From positions 30,755,498 to 30,819,497 of the forward strand of contig NC_026660.2 in NCBI RefSeq assembly GCF_000004075.3: DNA of 64,000 bases, written 5' to 3'. The DNA is from Cucumis sativus. Taxonomy: Eukaryota; Streptophyta; Magnoliopsida; Cucurbitales; Cucurbitaceae. Made by a program: the position numbers and the translations under genes. A model generated the notes under the pieces. It worked only from the letters and a program-made list of their open reading frames with translations, searched no databases and was not told where the DNA came from. Shown here one piece after another: positions 35,284 through 48,400 of this stretch (positions within the stretch are counted from its first letter, which is position 1; every line of letters starts with the position of its first letter).

Positions 35284-37877
35284 TCAATACCAACAATCTG
35301 CCACATCTTCTTGATCCACGTTAGCCCGCTCATTAGGCCGCTCTTTTGGGGGTCCAGAGGCTCTTGGATATCCTCCAAAGGAACCACTACCAGGTGTTGC
35401 AATTTCCACATAGATCATCCTTCCATCAAATATCTGTCTCCCAGAAGAAACAACATTAACTTTCAAGCATGATTTACCTTATCTACAAAAGACAAAGCTA
35501 GGTGAAGTTTTTAACCTTGCAATCCATAGTTTCCAGAGCGAGCATCGCATCGTCTTGGCACGTGTATTGAATAAACGCGTAACCTTTTGGTCTTTTTGTT
35601 GATCGATCTTTTGCTAATAACACTGCCATGGGTTGATAAGTGAAGCAACAAGATTAAAAGGCTTATTGGACTTGGTTGGAGATTAGCCAACAAAAAATGC
35701 AATTACCTTCAGCAATCTCACCAAAATTCGAGAATTCTTCTTGCAGTCGACTCTCATTGGTGGAGTATGGTAAATCTGCATATAGTTTTTTAATTAATGG
35801 AAGCAGAGTTTGAGCATTCAAAGGTGCTCAAGAAAAAGTATTCCATTGATTTGATATTGCAATAACCTCCTATACAAGGCTTCTTAAAATCTAGACAACT
35901 TCACAAGACATCAAAAAAAAAAAAAAGCGAGAACAAGAATATAGCAGAAGAAAATTCATGAAGAAAAAGTTGCATTCGGAAGGCATATGAATTACAAGTG
36001 AACAATGACCTCTTAAACTTCTCTCACAAATTATTGAAAATCTGCTTTCCAAAAATAATAAAAATATTTTCAATTAGTTTACTTCAGAAGACAGTTTGCA
36101 AAGGTTCTTTTGCTATTGTATTTGTTTTCTGTTGACTTTTTACTTTGACTAATATTAAGTTACACCATGCTTAAACAGAACTCTGCACTCTAAATAAATT
36201 ATCAGTGTAATGAAAACAGGAAAAGATGAAAATAAAAATAGCTAACAGATAGAAAACAGGGCAATGCTACTTTGTTTCTTCTCTTCTCACCTGTCCTGAA
36301 TCAATTAAAATAAGTGAAGAACGTCACCAATAGTTTTCCATGAAAACCTCAATATGGATAAGTACACTCCAAATGTGACGATGGTTGGGTTGGATAGTTG
36401 GGTCAGGGTGAAAGTCATTCATATTGCAGGAAAACACATAACAACAAAAAATGAGGAAAGGAAGTTGACTGGAAACTCCAAAAAAAGGCTAATGGGAAGG
36501 TCTGGATAATTTTCATAGATATACACCAAGAGCCACAGTTCACCTTAACTTTTTTTTTTTTTTCACTTCAAATAAATTATTAATCCTTTATGTCCGTATT
36601 CTTAAAAGTAAGGAGAAAAAGAGCTGTGTCGAAACTCACATAATTATCAATACATGAGTTCCCGTACTCCATAAATGCTTTATTATCCACTCCACATCAC
36701 TTGCATTAAGCATCATTATCATTATGTTAGTGGACATCTAAGGTGTCAACATTATTATGCTTTTACTTCCTAATCCCATTTTCAGGAATCAAATTGGACC
36801 AAATTGATATGTGTCACCTTAATGGAAAGTATAATAATTTTTTTTTTAAAAAAAACTATCCTTCTAGCTTCTAAATCTATTTAACTAAAAGTTCAGTGAG
36901 CCAAATAAGCCATAAAATATGCTAAGAATCTAAAGGCATTAAAATTTCCATTAGCAAGATAATCAAGTCTGTATCTCTAGTCACCTACACACAGAAAATG
37001 TAAGAAAAGTTTCAATCTAAATCAATTCAACAAAAGATTTTATTTTAACATTGTCACCAGGTTTTGTTTTAACATTGTCCCCAATTTATATACAGTTCAT
37101 TTTTCTTTTAAACAGGCGCATGGTCGAAGTCCTGGGCTTCTCTCACTGCTAGGTAGTTTACAGTTTCATAAACAATTTCACTTACTGATTGGTTCATTAA
37201 TTTAGATTCAAGAACTTTCTTGGAGTTTTCCCTTTCTTGGGGAGGGGGATAATTTATCACCCCCACCTTTTTACGTGTAGGGTCAATTTCTTTCTTACAA
37301 CTCCATAAACAATACTTAACAAACTTGGGAAATTTTCAATTCAATGGCAATGAATATCTAACTTTCTAGGTTGTTTACAATGAACGCTGCAGAACTTTCA
37401 TGGTGCCTTCTATGCTTCCGTACAAATTTCATCATTGCTAATAATAAACAAACCAAACTGAGACAACGGCGTAAACTTTCAGCAGAAGAAAGCCTTGAAA
37501 AATAAACCAAAACCACAAAAATAGCATAAATAACAACAATAGGGCAAAATCAAGAAGAATCAAGATAGCAACCAAAAAAGCTAAAATAAAAGGAAAGGAA
37601 CAGGAAAACCCTAAGAGGAGAAACAGAAAAACTGAAATAACAGCAAATACGACAAATTGGGGGGAAATTCGAAATGGGAAATCAAGAAAATCACATGAAA
37701 CGAAAGGAAGAGGGAAGTGAATTTACTTCTAACCATGAGTCTACTGGCAAGAGGATAATCAAAGAAAGAAGCTCGAAGATTCAGAGATATGCGATTGGAA
37801 GCGACAAGTCGATTATTCGGAAAAATGGGTCCCCGAAGATTTGAAACTGAAGGGAAGGAGACGGTGGTCGCCCACAT
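35284..37877 (-). CDS. Small organelle-type RRM RNA-binding protein
   Basis: Four exons, 37877-37727, 35775-35707, 35622-35516 and 35433-35284, give 158 residues. The first 40 residues (MWATTVSFPSVSNLRG..., no acidic residue) look like a plastid or mitochondrial transit peptide. One RRM follows, with RNP2 LMVRNL (about 47-52), RNP1 KGYAFIQY (about 86-93) and the last strand MIYVEIA. A short Gly/Pro-rich tail ends DVADCWY. Family knowledge: it resembles the Arabidopsis At4g20030-type single-RRM proteins, related to the ORRM group that assists organelle C-to-U editing or RNA stability. The open frame runs upstream to 37889 but without an ATG; the first ATG is at 37877. Intron 1 is about 1.95 kb. 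Confidence 0.85.
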
Positions 37878-38530
37878 ATTGGCGCTCAAATCTGCTCAGT
37901 CCACGCCCTGGAGCTTCGTTCGTTCGATCGATCGCACCTCAAAACCCGAATTCGCGGCTTCTTATTTTCATAACACCGAACAGTTTTAATTTTGGGAAAA
38001 ACTACTTCTGCTTTTGGTTCCTAAATTTTAAAAATATACATTTTTAATCTTAATAGATTAAATTATACAACTATCTCAAAATTTCTCACTAATATTGTAT
38101 AATTTTAACTTAACTTAAAACAGTAGTCATTTGATGCATGTTATAAATTATTGGTTATAGAAGGAGATTCTCGTGTTGATAAGATACGAAAAAAATAAAA
38201 AACTAAAGAAATAGACGTTAGTGACAATAACCTAAATGATTTTGGTTTGGCCTAAGTGGTAGGGGTAGTAATAAGTAATGTAAGCCGTAAGGGGTAGATA
38301 TGTAGTGTAGGAGCCAAAGTAGCTCAATCTCACCCCATCATCCTTCAAAATTATCATCATTATGCCTCATAAATGTGAATTTATTTTATATTAAATAACA
38401 TTTATTAACCTATAAAACTATAACATTCTAAATCAACTCATCCTTAGATATAAATATTTTCACTCATGTCAACAACACAAACTAATATACATAAATATTT
38501 TGTGTGTTTTAATTTACACGTCAAATTGAA

Positions 38531-38551
38531 AATATATATATATATATATAT
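38531..38551. repeat. (AT)n microsatellite
   Basis: About ten AT units in AT-rich spacer. Confidence 0.95.
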
Positions 38552-38744
38552 TTCAAATAAGGTTGGTAGTCATATGCTAAAAATTACTATACAATACATT
38601 TTATCTTCAAACATATGATATTTTTAAATAATTGATTCACTCAAATAAAGATTATGTACTCTTTAGCCTATCTTCCTAGGTTATGGCAGCAAAAACACTT
38701 ATGATTTATAAATAAATTAATTTAAGTTACGATCGTCATTTGTA

Positions 38745-38761
38745 CTATATATATATATATG
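38745..38761. repeat. (TA)n microsatellite
   Basis: About eight TA units in AT-rich spacer, 200 bases from a similar run. Confidence 0.9.
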
Positions 38762-39940
38762 CGTCATTGTGATTCTAACATAATCATATCTTATATACAG
38801 TGGCTAAAATCAATTTCTCAATAGGAAAAAAGAAAAAGAAAACTAAAATGGATATGTAGAGCCAAAAATTGAGATAATGTTAGAAAAAGGTTTTGGTATT
38901 CAAAGGGTTGACTGAAAATCAAACAAAATTAGTTTACCATTGACTGAGACAAAATGAATTTATTATAGAAAAAGAGAATGGAGAAAATGGCCCTTCATTC
39001 TTTCTTATCAGTATGTCCTCTTCATTTCATCACTCCATTCAAGTCAAACACTTAGACACCACATGACTCCTTTAATAGTGTGTTGCTGCAAGCAATACTC
39101 TTAAATTAATATTATCAATTCATATCACTGTTGGAATCTACTGAGTTTGTTATTTGTAATTTGTATTCAACATAACATGTGTAATTAATGTTTACGATTA
39201 TGATAGAAAGATTCAAAGACGTAACAATATTTGATAATATTGTTTTCACTTAGCTAACATATTATTAGTATAGTAAGTATAAGGGTTGGGTTATTAAAAA
39301 TAGTGTAATTAATTTATTATTGTTGTGTTTTTTTTGTCTCTATTAATTAAACAGTGATGCAGTTAGTTTATTGTTGCTGGTTCCATGTATGTCTGTTGAA
39401 GTTAAAAAGAACCATTACAAATAGTATTTTAAGCTTTAAACATTGGTTAAAATGTTAGAGGAGAAAAGAGAGAAGATAAATATGGAGGGAGAGAAAAGTG
39501 TAGAAAATAATGGTATAGAAGAAAGTATTTTACATTGTACAATAAAATCCTACCTGATTAAATCAGGAATTAGTTGTGAAATTGGGGTCAAAGACCTCAT
39601 AAATGATATATTTGATTTAATGGTTTTTTGGAAGACTTCAACAAACCTGCACCAAGAATAATGTTCACATTGCAAGTAAAGCAAAAACTAATTAACTTCC
39701 AATTTTCATTTGAGAATTAAATAATCTATTCACTAATCTGATGTATTACAAAATTGACAGAAAAAACAAACAAAAGAGATGATTAAATAAAATAAAATAA
39801 AATAAATTTGGACAAAGAGCATGCAGCTACATACTGTTTGATTAGCATTTGAAGTAGTAGCTAGTGTTGTTCATGTTCATATTATTACAACAAATTGCAT
39901 TTTAATTAATTTAATTATGAGATTAATTAATCTTATCTGT

Positions 39941-40504
39941 TCAATGGAAGTATCCACCGCCGTAATTCCCATTCCCACTTGAAGAACAAAACTCCATCCC
40001 CAATTCCTGCAGATCGTAACTCAAATCCTCGTCAATCAGATTTTGAATTTCCATCAATTGATCCGCCGCCCCCGCCACTGAAAACCCATTACTTTCCACC
40101 GGGACAGGGAACCGGTGCTCCGGCGTCGCCTGCTGTCGGCGCTGAAGAAGGCCGCCGTCGGAGAACGGGAGCATAACAGAAGGGTGGTTGTTATGAAGGT
40201 GATCATCTCCACCCTGGCCGAAGCTAAGGTTGACCGGACCCTTATGGCTGCCCAAAGGCATGGAGGCACCGGCGGCATGAAACCCAGTGAACTGCTGCAC
40301 CAAGTCCCTGAAGTTGGAGGTGCTGGCGTTGAGGAGAGTTGTCGGGGCTTTCCGGGAAGCCCGGGATCGGCGCCGGGGCTTGGAAATGGAGTTGGAGTTG
40401 TTAGTGTTGGGGCCGTGGTGGGCGACGGCGGAAGAGGTGGAGACACCACCGTGGGAGTGGTGGCCGTAGAACTGGGTGGCCCATTGATCGCTGGTGATAG
40501 ACAT
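39941..40504 (-). CDS. VQ-motif protein
   Basis: A single exon encodes 187 residues. The diagnostic VQ motif FRDLVQQFTG (FxxxVQxxTG) is at about residues 65-74. It is preceded by a basic nuclear-localisation-like patch KPRRRSRASRK (42-52) and followed by Gly/His-rich low-complexity sequence. The C-terminus carries an acidic segment, MEIQNLIDEDLSYDLQELGME, as in the VQ22/VQ15-like group. Family knowledge: VQ proteins are plant nuclear cofactors that bind WRKY factors and are often MAP-kinase substrates in stress and defence. The gene is much more GC-rich than its surroundings, so long antisense open frames overlap it; they lack any family match. The start is the first ATG downstream of the TATA box. 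Confidence 0.9.
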   Translation of the reverse strand: MSITSDQWATQFYGHHSHGGVSTSSAVAHHGPNTNNSNSISKPRRRSRASRKAPTTLLNASTSNFRDLVQQFTGFHAAGASMPLGSHKGPVNLSFGQGGDDHLHNNHPSVMLPFSDGGLLQRRQQATPEHRFPVPVESNGFSVAGAADQLMEIQNLIDEDLSYDLQELGMEFCSSSGNGNYGGGYFH

Positions 40505-40606
40505 ATGTGTAAGTAAGTAATTAAATTAAGAAGTTAAAAATGGAGGAGAGAGCGAATAGTGTTGTGGTGATGGGAGGAATTAAATTGGGAGAAGAATTGG
40601 ATAAAT

Positions 40607-40614
40607 ATTTATAA
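40607..40614 (-). promoter_or_regulatory. TATA box of the VQ gene
   Basis: TATAAATA on the minus strand lies about 105 bases upstream of the VQ start codon, which places transcription start near 40575-40580 and gives a leader of about 70 bases. Confidence 0.5.
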
Positions 40615-41656
40615 TATATATGGAAAATTTGGAAAACAAAAAAGGAAGAGAACGTGAAGAGGAAGAAAGTGATGCTTCCCGGAAGCTACGTAAGTAAACA
40701 TCAAAGCTAACGGTGACATAAAATGGTAAATTAAAATTTATAAAGTGATAATAATGGGTAATTAAGTTAATCAATATATATATTATTATATAATATCACT
40801 TTCATTTTCTATGGTCAATTAATTTTTTTTCTTTTTAGAAAATAAAAAATGGGTTGGGAGTTAAGGAGGCTATGCTATACTCTATACGTTTCCTTCCTTG
40901 TTAGAATTTGTTACCTTTGCCACCCACCAACCCTCTAATCTAACTTTTCTTTGTATATTCATATTAGTTGCTATCACTTTGCTTATTTCTTTTTCTTTTT
41001 CCCTCCATGTTAAAGGGTGAGATTGTGGGAGGTTGGAGTGCCACCAAACCTCGTGGTTTAATTCTTAGTATAAAATAAGATACGTTCGTAATTGTATGAT
41101 ATACATATACACGTCCGTGCCATTTGGATTAATAAAAGCTCTAAAATGATTTGTTATGCATAGAAAAATAAAAAAAGAGATAAATATCAAAATTTAATTA
41201 ACAAACTCATAAAAACCCAAATTCAAGAGTACCCTCAAATTCAAAGCTGATTTCTAATATGTGTTATTTTTATAACCAGTTGACATTTTTTTATAATCAT
41301 TTTGTGTGACCAAGTATTCAATACCACGTGTAATGCAATTTTTACTCAACTTAGGTTTATTTTTTATATTTAAAGAAAACACAATCTCAAATATTTATAA
41401 AAAATAGTAAAATTTATAACAAAATATATTTTAAAATAGTTAACATATCAGTTATAATTAAAAATATTAGAGGAGATTGGGTAAGAAGTAAAAAAATATA
41501 TGTGCAACATTGCTCATGGCTTTGCTCACTGCTTTGAATATATATTGAAACGTGTTAGAAGACCAAGAACTTTGTTTAATTTTAGAATATTTTATCCAAC
41601 TTGTTCAATGTAATACTTATTTTAGAAAAAAGAAAAAGGCAAATCCTAAAACCTAT

Positions 41657-41679
41657 TTAATTAATTAATTAATTAATTT
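41657..41679. repeat. (TTAA)n tetranucleotide microsatellite
   Basis: Five to six TTAA units; self-complementary. Confidence 0.9.
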
Positions 41680-43466
41680 AACACTCAAAACAAATCTTCT
41701 TGTTTTTCTTAGAGGTTGCTGTTGGTGACTTTCCCAATTCCTCCTTCTAGATCGAATAATGAAAATTATTGAAATTCAAATAGATTTTGCTGTCATTTAA
41801 TAAACAACTTTTTTTTTTTTTTGTATAGAAAATATTGTTAAACAAAAAAAAAAAGGACTTTTATTTTCGAACTAAAAAATTAATGTGTATATGTGTTTAT
41901 AGATGTAGGATTAAGATCAAGAAGAAAATGAGTATTAAGTAGTAAGTAATTGTAATTAAAATGATTTTATACATCATATTTTAATGGGTCAACGAGATAG
42001 CAAGAAGAAGGATAAAATTCAATACCTTGATATTGTAAAAGATTAGGTTCTTCATTAAAGTAACAACACGTGATTTTGACCCTTTAACTAACCCTCATTT
42101 CTCATTTTCTTTATTCATTTTAGTGCCAATATTTGTCAATTTATTGACAGGAAACTTCAAGTTGTAACTGAGAAGAAAAATAAAAATCTAAAAAAAATCT
42201 ACATAGATAAAACTTGAACTCTAGTTGGAAGACAAACCAACAAGTATAGTTACTCCTAAACTGTTTACAAATATTAAGTATTGATTGAGTTTGTTTATAC
42301 ATATTATATAAAGACAATAAAGTTGATGAGGGTTCGAGCCCCCCGGATCTACACTAAATTCACTAGTGATGACAAAGAATTTAAACCTCAAATCTCTTGC
42401 TTCTCGATATGGTCTTAGTCAATTGTTCAATAATATTGATGTATTTGAATTGACATTTTATCCTCCCGTCTCTTGTAATTTTAAAATAAATAAGCATGCA
42501 TTAGAGTTTGTTTCACACCAAATTGGAAAATATAATGTGCATTTGCTATAGAAAATTCAAAATTATAATTTAAACAATTTTAAAAACGTGTTTATTATAT
42601 TTAAGAATCATAAAATTAGTTATAGTTGCGTAGTTAAAAATAAGCTATCATCGATATTTAATCTTTATTTGATATAATGATACAGTTTAGTACTCAAAAT
42701 TCAAATTTAGGATATAATAAAAACACAAGAAACGTATTTTAATTATCACAAAATATGAAAAGAATATTTAGAAATGAAAAGATATTGAATTGATTGAATT
42801 GAATGGATGATCTAAAATCTTATAAATCCAAATATTGAGTGTATGAAAGAATGAATGAAGGAGGGGGCAACTGAATAATGTTTTTGGTCACGTGCTATGT
42901 ATAAAAATGAGAAATGATAAATAAAGACCCATATAGTTGGATATAATTACAATATGATTAATTAATATTCAAATAAGTAAAAAAGATTGGTCAAGATTAC
43001 ATCATTATTTTAATATTTGAAAAGGATGTCTTACGTCTAAACTCCACTTCATAATCTCAAAAATAAAATCTTCAAAACCTAAGGATTTTTCCAAAGATCT
43101 CTATTATTTTCTAAAATTCTTAGAGTTAGATGAACAGAAGAATAAGTAGTGGCTTTGCAGTAGTGAGTGTGAACGGAATAAATAGTATAAATTTTTCCAT
43201 TCAACCACTTTAGTTTATTAGAGTTCTTGAAAAAAAATGATTTAGAATGAGGTCCCCATCAAACTTTTCGTCTATGGTAGTAAGAAGAAACTGATTAATT
43301 TGTGTATTTTGAAGCTGTCATCCATTTTTTGTTAAAAAAAAAACAAATCTGTACATTACTTAACATTGATTAAATATAACCAAATTTCTTATATGCTACA
43401 AATAAATTCAAATTTTCAAAATTAACATTGATCATGGGGTATTAAAAAACGAAAACAAGAAAAGAC

Positions 43467-43491
43467 TCTTCTTCTTCTTCTTCTTCTTCTC
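43467..43491. repeat. (CTT)n microsatellite
   Basis: Eight CTT units in a pyrimidine-rich stretch. Confidence 0.95.
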
Positions 43492-44902
43492 CTTCAAGAA
43501 AGACCAAGAAGACGACCCTTCTCCTTCTCTAATCCTCTATGCCTTTTCTAAATTTTAAGATTTTTTAGAATTTTCGAAGTTAATTATTACATGTCCATTC
43601 TCTCCAAAATAATAATAATAATATTTTTTTTTAAAAAAAAAGGACTATAAAAGGGAAGTTAAAAAAGCATAAAAGTAAACATTTTAAGCTTTTGACAAAG
43701 AAGATTCAACTACATGAGCCCTGAGGAAAGGATTTCAAATGGTGCAAACAAAGATAAAGGCAATAGCTAGTGTGAAACCAGAGGAGGTGAGGAGATGACT
43801 TGATCAAGAGAAAAATAGTTTGTTTTGAACATCAAAATTCCAAGGGTCAAATTTTGGGACAATGATTAGTGTAAGGAAAAGTGGGGAATTGACATCTTCA
43901 ATCTTTTTCCCCCAAATTCCGAACTTTGAATCAGTCTTTATCTTTCTTCCACATTTTCTAACTTCTGTTTGGTACTAATAAATTACAAGCCCTTCCTTCT
44001 CTACGAATTTGGTTGCGTTTACTCCTGCGGTAAGAATGTGCTAGATAGTGAACTTCAGTTGTTTATTTTCGTTATCGTTTACTTGTATATTGTACCGACT
44101 TATGGAGTCCATGTTCAAATATGTAATGATATAGAAGCATACAGGTGGATAAATTGACAGTGCTTAATCCAATATTACATGGTATGGTTGTGTCTTAATA
44201 CATTACAGCTACCATTGTTGTTATTACTACAACTAAAAAATTATCGATTTCAATAATTTTACAATTACGTCACCGTTTGATTACATTTACTTAAAATTGA
44301 TATGTCAATATGCTGCGATTAGGGTAACAACCTTTGTCCAATTTGAAAGTTTGAAGTGATTCTAAATTATCATCGAGATTCAAAGGTAATCTTGCTAAAC
44401 CAGAAAAAGGATTTTGTTGATTCATCTTGTACGTCTATGTCTATCAACTATCAAGCAGATTTAATTCTATTTTAAATATTTGTCATTTTTTTTTATTAAT
44501 AAAAAGTTACTTTGATTGAATTATCATATTAAGTTAAATAAGAAGAATAGTCAAGTCCTGGAATATAGGTGCTACATCTCAAATTTAAGGTTTTTTCTTT
44601 TATTGAAGACCTAAGCTGCTGTGGATCAAAATGTGAGAAAAATGAAAATTCAAAGTCAATGAATGACTTGGAACACAGCTTATGTTTGCAACTTTGTGAA
44701 CTTCAAGACATTTATTAAAATTTGTAAACATATAACATTAAACAAACTGTTAAATAATTTTTAAAACATTAGATATTGAACTTCAACAAGTATCCCTTCC
44801 CATTCTCTCTCTATCCCATTCAATCCCCTCTCACTTTTGAATTTTTCTGTTCAAGTTTTTGACCTGGTCCTAATTCATTATAATATATACATACATACAT
44901 AG

Positions 44903-44922
44903 ATATATATATATATATATAT
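44903..44922. repeat. (AT)n microsatellite
   Basis: About ten AT units preceded by three CATA units. Confidence 0.95.
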
Positions 44923-45424
44923 AGGTTTTATATAATACAAAATTTAAAGAGTTGAATTTAAATTGAACTTTCCCTTTAGCAGAACTCAGCTTTTAAGAAG
45001 TTGCTTTAACTCTTTTCGTGAACCCACACAGTTATTTCATCAATTGGAGACAAATGGTCAAACCACCTTGTAATTTTTTTCAGTCCTTCCAAAAACAAGT
45101 ATAAGATTGAATGTTCAAAGTGTTCAAAAGTCAAAAGAAAAATCAATAAAATCAGAGAAACGTCTTACAATTGAGCTGTGTGTGAGTAGGATGAACCCCA
45201 ACAACTATAGATCACTTTACTTGGAAAAAAGACAATGAGAAGGGCATAAACAAATTATCATACATGTGCAATTTACAAGGGGATTGGTATGCTAATCTCA
45301 ACACAAAAAATGGGACACAATGGCTTTTCTTTTTATCACACTCCTCCCCTAAAGAGCTAAAGCTTGAGTGTTTTTTTCTCTACCTCCAATTTTCCTTTTA
45401 CATTATAAAACTGAAGATATTTCC

Positions 45425-48400
45425 CTATTCTACAGTTATTTCGAGTATTGTTGTAAGTCTTGGTCTTTTATATCTTCTAAGAAGTAGAGATGAGCAAACA
45501 ACACTTACAGATGACAAAGCCATGCACGCACCGGCTGCCCATGGAGGCAATTTAACCCCCAAAGAAGGAAAGAAGACTCCGGCAGCAATAGGAATTGCTA
45601 TTACATTGTAGGCCATTGCAAACACGTAATTCAATCGAATTCGATTGAAAGTCTTCCTTGAGAGATCGATGGCTGTAATTACATCTTCTAAATTATTTCT
45701 CATCAAGACGAAGTCGGCTGCCTCAATGGCAATATCAGTTCCAGCACCAATTGCGATTCCAATGTCAGAAGCAGCTAGAGCTGGCGAGTCATTGATACCA
45801 TCGCCTACCATTGCAACTGTGCTTCCATCCTTTTGGAAGTTTTGGATGACTTCGGCTTTTCCTGCTGGCATTACTTCTGCCCTCACATCTTGTATACCAA
45901 GCTGCACAAAAAATTGAATGCAACACATTAACTTTTACCTCGAGAACGTTTGTCTATTAGAAAACACGAACGGACCCAATTTTGATCTATGAGCAACCAT
46001 CGTGAAATTCAGTGTCCAACATTATTTTTTAGAGCTTGAATTTAATTGATAACGTCCTAACAGGAGGCTTATGCAATTGTTTAATTCTCTAAATTAGGAT
46101 TTAACAGACCAAGATATGGAAAAGAGAAATTTATGCCAACCTCTTTGGCGACAGCTCGAGCTGTTCTCCAATTATCCCCTGTAACCATGACTGGAGATAC
46201 TCCCATTTTTACAAGACCCTCAACAACAACTGCAGCTTCTCGCTTCAGTGGATCTGCAATTCCCACAACTCCAATTAAGTTGTCATCACATGCAACAAGA
46301 ATGCCTGTCTTTGCACTTTCTTCAAGTTCTATAACGAAATTATCTACATGAGGTGCTATGGATATTCCTCTTTCATTCATCAACTTCCTGTTGCCAACCT
46401 GTTAAGGACAACGGTTTTTTGAGAAGCAGAACCACGAAATAGAACTATATATATTCCAGGATGGAAGAAATCAGCGCACATATTTCCTTAAACTAATAAA
46501 ATGAACTCTTACCAGAATCCTTTTTCCCTCAATAGTGCACTGAATGCCTTGGCCTGGCAATGCAGAGAAATCTGTGACATCAAAAAGCCATCCAGAAGAC
46601 TCTTTACTTTGATTTTCCACATTTTTGGTGGCAGAAGGCTCATCAAAGAAATGGAAATGACGTGCATACTCAACTATAGCTTTTCCCAGTGGGTGTTCAC
46701 TGCTAGCCTGGCCAAAAGAAAGAGCAGTAGTAGTTAATGGTTGAGAAGGTTCACAAAAACATACCAGAAATATTCATCACAACACCCAATTATCAACAGA
46801 TACTAAAAGATTCAATTTGTGTCCTTTAAGCATACATAATAACGTTTAAAGTCTTTTACTCAAAGATGGGTTAAAGTTATCAAAAATTGCAATTCACCTC
46901 TGCTGAAGCAACCAACTTAAGAAAATCTCCTCGAGAAATTTCTGTGAAAATTTTGGCCGTAGTAACGGTCGCTTTCCCTTGGGTTAGTGTGCCTGTTTTA
47001 TCAAAAATCACGTACTTAACCTTTTGGGCCCTCTCCAAAGCATCTCCTCCTTTGATCAAGACACCATTGCTGGCGCCAACCCCTGTAGCAACCATGACAG
47101 CAGTAGGTGTGGCCAAGCCTAGTGCACAAGGACATGCAATAACTACCACTGCTATTGCGAACATGAGGGAAAATACAAAGTAATTTCCATTTTCTGGGAG
47201 CCATTCAGCAGGATAAGCCCCAAGGATTCCTCCAACGTACCTACAGATGTCATCAAGCACTTTAGATAATGTTTTTGTCCAACTCTTAATCACACTGCAA
47301 ATTTGTCAACTCAGCTAATACTTCAAATGCATCGATGTCATGCTTACCAACCAAATAAGGTACATAATGCCATAGCAACGACGGTTGGAACAAATATGCT
47401 TGCAACCTGCAGGCCAAAGAGAAGCGTATTAATACCAAAATTAATAAATTGGCAACATTTCTGAGAGCCCCATGTGTATAAGAAACACACGTCCAAATAG
47501 AGTGCAGCAGCGTGGAAGACAGATTCTAGATGATTTTGCATCACTCTCCTATATATATACGTATGTATGTATTGTATGTATATATATATATATAAATATG
47601 TATGCATGCATGCCCAACAAATCAATTTGACAATTTATTTTTAACATCTTTGTTTAATGTGCAGCTACGTTTATCCCGGTAGGGAAAAAAACAAAACAAA
47701 ACCTATATATGTTTAATGTTTTCCATGTGCCTTTTTATTTATTTTTTCTCTCTCTTTCTTCCTTCCTTTCTTCTTCTTTTTTTTAAGAGAGTTTTAAAAA
47801 CATATATCAATAGATCAACAGGTCAAGCCCTTGGCAACATCGAGAAAATATTTGGTCCATGGAAAGGAAGAAGAAGCAGAGTAGAACTGGGAGCAAAATA
47901 GAAGTTAAAACAACTAAACGGAGTTAAAGGAGGGAAAAGGAAAAGCTTAAATACAATGTCCCATTCAACGATACTGCCTATAAGATCAGATATAATTAAT
48001 CACCATATATGCAAATTCCACTAATATATAAACCAAATGGCATGCTCAACAATCTGTAGGTCACTTCATCAAACGAATATGATGGATATCACTCATTCAC
48101 ATTTAATGAAGTTCCACGCCAGGAGGTGATAATTCGAGCAGCTCGTTCTTAGGTGTTGTATTTCAATGTTCTAGTAACTTCTTAACTCTAGTGAAAAGCT
48201 AGAAAAACCAAGGTACATAAGCTTCCACATCCACTCATGATACTTTTGTTGAGTTCATATCTTACTATTCCACTTCGCTTCATGCAACAAAATATTAAAA
48301 AGAAACGATCCCTCCCCCAGTAGAAAATAAGCACACTAGAAAAACTATTATTTGTTCCATAAATGAAGGCCTTAGATTAGATTTACACGTTTGTCTAATA

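Larger units (their letters stand above)
37878..39940. other. Spacer between RRM gene start and VQ gene stop
   Basis: The first 100 bases are GC-richer and should hold the RRM gene promoter/leader. The remainder is AT-rich with AT microsatellites. The open frame at 39443-39661 has no recognisable domain. Confidence 0.5.
40505..45424. other. Long AT-rich spacer between the VQ and HMA7 genes
   Basis: Nearly 5 kb without a supported gene. It contains the VQ promoter (about 40505-40620), simple repeats and AT-rich DNA. A GGGTTCGAGCCCCC string near 42329-42342 resembles a tRNA T-arm but has no tRNA around it. The open frame at 43969-44157 has no domain. The last few hundred bases are the HMA7 3' flank. 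Confidence 0.5.

Noticed and set aside
37878-37889. Upstream extension of the RRM protein to position 37889
   Set aside because: The codon at 37889 is TTG; the first ATG in frame is at 37877 and gives a good transit peptide.
40115-40516. 133-codon open frame on the plus strand
   Set aside because: It is antisense to the VQ-motif gene. The length comes from the high GC of that exon; it has no domain, while the opposite strand has the exact VQ motif.
42329-42342. GGGTTCGAGCCCCC string resembling a tRNA T-arm / B box
   Set aside because: No acceptor stem, D-arm or A box at the right distance upstream, so neither a tRNA gene nor a SINE can be built around it.
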